A stretch of 64,000 bases of DNA from Hyphomicrobium sp. GTDB lineage: Bacteria; Pseudomonadota; Alphaproteobacteria; Rhizobiales; Hyphomicrobiaceae. Position 1 is the first letter of the stretch. Every line of letters begins with the position of its first letter. The DNA is taken from NCBI GenBank assembly GCA_017512425.1, contig JAFWGI010000005.1, positions 558,001 to 622,000 on the forward strand, in the 5' to 3' direction. Positions 62,388 through 64,000 of the stretch are shown here, in pieces. A model generated the notes under the pieces. That model saw only the letters and a program-made list of their open reading frames with translations, searched no databases and was not told where the DNA came from. A program made the translations under genes and the position numbers.

Positions 62388-64000
62388 CGCTGCCTCCGGG
62401 TGCCGCTGCCTTCAGCCGAACGACAAAGCGTGCGCCCAGGACTTTCCCGTTTTTCGCGTCGACGAGGTTTTCTGCGGAAATTTCTCCGCGGTGGCTGACG
62501 ATGATTTCCTTCGAGATCGAAAGCCCAAGACCTGAGTTCTTGCCGCGGCTGCTGTCTGTCGCCGGGCGGTCGCTGTAAAAGCGATCGAAGACGGCGAGCA
62601 GCTTATCCGGCGGAATACCCGGGCCCTGATCTTCGACGGCGATTTCAACGGTTGGGCCGGCAGCCCGCGCCTTGACGGTAATCGTGCCGCCCGGCGGCGA
62701 GAACGAGAGCGCGTTGTCGACAAGGTTGGTGAAGACTTGTCCAAGGCGCCCGTCGTTGCCGACGATGGTGTAGGCGTGTTCGGACGCAACGGGTTCGATC
62801 GCGAGTTTGATGACGCGGCCGTCGTCTGTCAGCATGTCGCGGAAAATGCCCGTGACGTTCTTCAGCACGACGCGGATGTCGAGCGGCTGCATTTCCTGGC
62901 GCGCCAGCTCGGCGTCGAGGCGCGACGCATTCGAGACGTCGTTGATCAGACGGTTCAAGCGTTTCAATTCGCTTTGGATCTGATCGACGAGTTCTTCGCG
63001 GTCGCTGTCTGTTTTGGCGTAGGTCATCGCTTCCGCCGTCGAGCGCGCGGCCGCAAGCGGGTTTTTCAATTCGTGCGCGACGTCGGCCGCGAATTTCTCG
63101 CTGGCTTCGATGCGGCGGTAGAGCGCTCCGGTCATCGCGATGAATGCGCGGCCCATCTGGCCGACTTCGTCGCGCCGGTCGGTGAAGTCGGGCAACTGCT
63201 GGCGGGCCGAGATGTTCTGGCTGACGCGGTTTGCGGCTTCCGACAGACGCTTCATCGGATCGGCGACGGTACGTGCAAGCAGCAGCGACGAGCCGATCGC
63301 GACAAGGAGAGCAAAGCCGGCGATCTGCAGAATGAGCCAGCGTTCGTCCCACAAGACGTCGTCAATCGCGCCGGGCTGCGTCGAGACGAGAAGCACGCCC
63401 ATCAAGCGGTTGCCGCGCTTGATCGGCTCGGCCATCGAAACGATTTGCTGGCCTTTGCTGTTGAGCAGCAGGATCGGCCGTTCGACGCCGAGTTCGGCGG
63501 CCTGCTTGACTTCCGGGTAGAGGAAGCCGTTCGCCGTGCCGAGTTCGCGGTAGACCTTCAGTTCCTTGTTGATCAGCCAGTAGTGAAAGCGCGTCCAGAA
63601 GTTCTTCAATCGCGGCTGCTGCTCGAATTCTTCGACGACGGGCGCTGGGTCGTCGGGGCGCGCCTTGGCGAAGAGCGTATCGCTGTCTAGGATCAACGTG
63701 CCTTTTTGCGAGTAAATCCGAGCTGTCAGATCGGCTGGGCCGACGAGTTTTTTAAGAACCAGCGACGCCTGCTGCGGATCGATCGGCAGCTCAAGCGCTG
63801 CAAAAGCGTCGTCGCGTTTCGGTTTCGGCGCGACGTTATCGGGTAAGCGATTGGTATCGTAAATCGCGCGCTCGTTGATGGCGCGATAGGCAATCGCTTC
63901 GGCCGAAATGCGCGATACGGTTTTGACGACATCGACTTTGGCTTCGAGCAGCCAGCCGTGATGCAGGCTGATGTAGAGCATCGCCAGCAATAGCGCGAGC
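62371..64000 (-). CDS. chvG: Sensor histidine kinase ChvG (5' part beyond window)
   Basis: At least 542 codons are visible; the frame is open at the window edge, so the N-terminus is missing. A membrane helix is being entered (LALLLAMLYISLHHGWLLEA), followed by a ~220-residue periplasmic domain, a second helix (WLILQIAGFALLVAIGSSLLL), HAMP, phospho-His in VAHELKNPLAAARST, ATPase with LVDNALSFSPPGG and GLGLSISKEI. It ends next to hprK, the order chvG-hprK-EIIA-ptsH known from rhizobia, where ChvG with ChvI responds to acidity and envelope stress. ChvI would lie outside the window. Confidence 0.93.
   Translation of the reverse strand, partial: LALLLAMLYISLHHGWLLEAKVDVVKTVSRISAEAIAYRAINERAIYDTNRLPDNVAPKPKRDDAFAALELPIDPQQASLVLKKLVGPADLTARIYSQKGTLILDSDTLFAKARPDDPAPVVEEFEQQPRLKNFWTRFHYWLINKELKVYRELGTANGFLYPEVKQAAELGVERPILLLNSKGQQIVSMAEPIKRGNRLMGVLLVSTQPGAIDDVLWDERWLILQIAGFALLVAIGSSLLLARTVADPMKRLSEAANRVSQNISARQQLPDFTDRRDEVGQMGRAFIAMTGALYRRIEASEKFAADVAHELKNPLAAARSTAEAMTYAKTDSDREELVDQIQSELKRLNRLINDVSNASRLDAELARQEMQPLDIRVVLKNVTGIFRDMLTDDGRVIKLAIEPVASEHAYTIVGNDGRLGQVFTNLVDNALSFSPPGGTITVKARAAGPTVEIAVEDQGPGIPPDKLLAVFDRFYSDRPATDSSRGKNSGLGLSISKEIIVSHRGEISAENLVDAKNGKVLGARFVVRLKAAAPGGSVGRRG

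Overview
The window is chromosomal DNA from an alphaproteobacterium of the Rhizobiales/Hyphomicrobiales. The evidence is gene order and protein type: a chemotaxis operon in the order known from Sinorhizobium meliloti, the aroA-cmk-rpsA / sppA-ihfB / trpFBA-accD-folC backbone, the addAB-murU-tsaE/amgK-divL-ahcY block, and ptsH-EIIA-hprK-chvG. The genus cannot be named from the sequence alone. Both ends cut genes: a PilZ protein on the left and chvG on the right.

Positions 1-19600 are signalling. A PilZ-domain protein is followed by a GntR/UTRA regulator, a LuxR-type regulator, an OmpR-type response regulator facing a five-PAS hybrid histidine kinase, and a ten-gene chemotaxis operon on the minus strand (mcp, cheS-like, cheY1, cheA, cheW, cheR, cheB, cheY2, cheD, cheT-like). 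Most of its junctions overlap or are nearly contiguous. Two paralogous membrane GGDEF proteins with intact product-inhibition sites bracket this operon, so c-di-GMP and chemotaxis are physically linked here.

Positions 19860-35500 alternate housekeeping genes (tRNA-Ala, a TIGR02300 protein, aroA, cmk, rpsA, sppA, ihfB) with accessory islands. cmk is unusual because it carries an N-terminal membrane domain. The stretch 23060-27630 is rich in repeats. It holds a GIY-YIG nuclease gene bracketed by perfect 31-nt inverted repeats, a DUF779 gene, and a more AT-rich module of a LexA-like repressor divergent from a YjzC-like peptide, a TIR-domain protein and an overlapping zinc-ribbon protein. A second small island (32090-33690) has an XRE repressor with an ImmA/IrrE protease, divergent from a Cas2-like protein and a small unknown protein, across an array of short palindromes.

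Positions 35600-45200 hold lapA, a small membrane gene, trpF, trpB, trpA, accD, folC and an aldehyde dehydrogenase. Two DUF779 genes and an isochorismatase-type hydrolase follow. Positions 45280-58960, on the minus strand, are trxA, addA, addB, a MurU-like nucleotidyltransferase, a TsaE-phosphotransferase fusion, a DivL-like kinase with Tyr in place of the phosphoacceptor His, and ahcY. A TadG/vWA protein stands alone at 59402. The right end is the HPr / EIIA(Man-type) / short HprK / ChvG cluster known from Rhizobiales.

Several families of dispersed palindromic repeats occur between genes. The best candidates for undescribed biology are the GIY-YIG unit with its inverted repeats, the LexA/TIR/zinc-ribbon module, the XRE/ImmA-Cas2-like island and the membrane-anchored cytidylate kinase.
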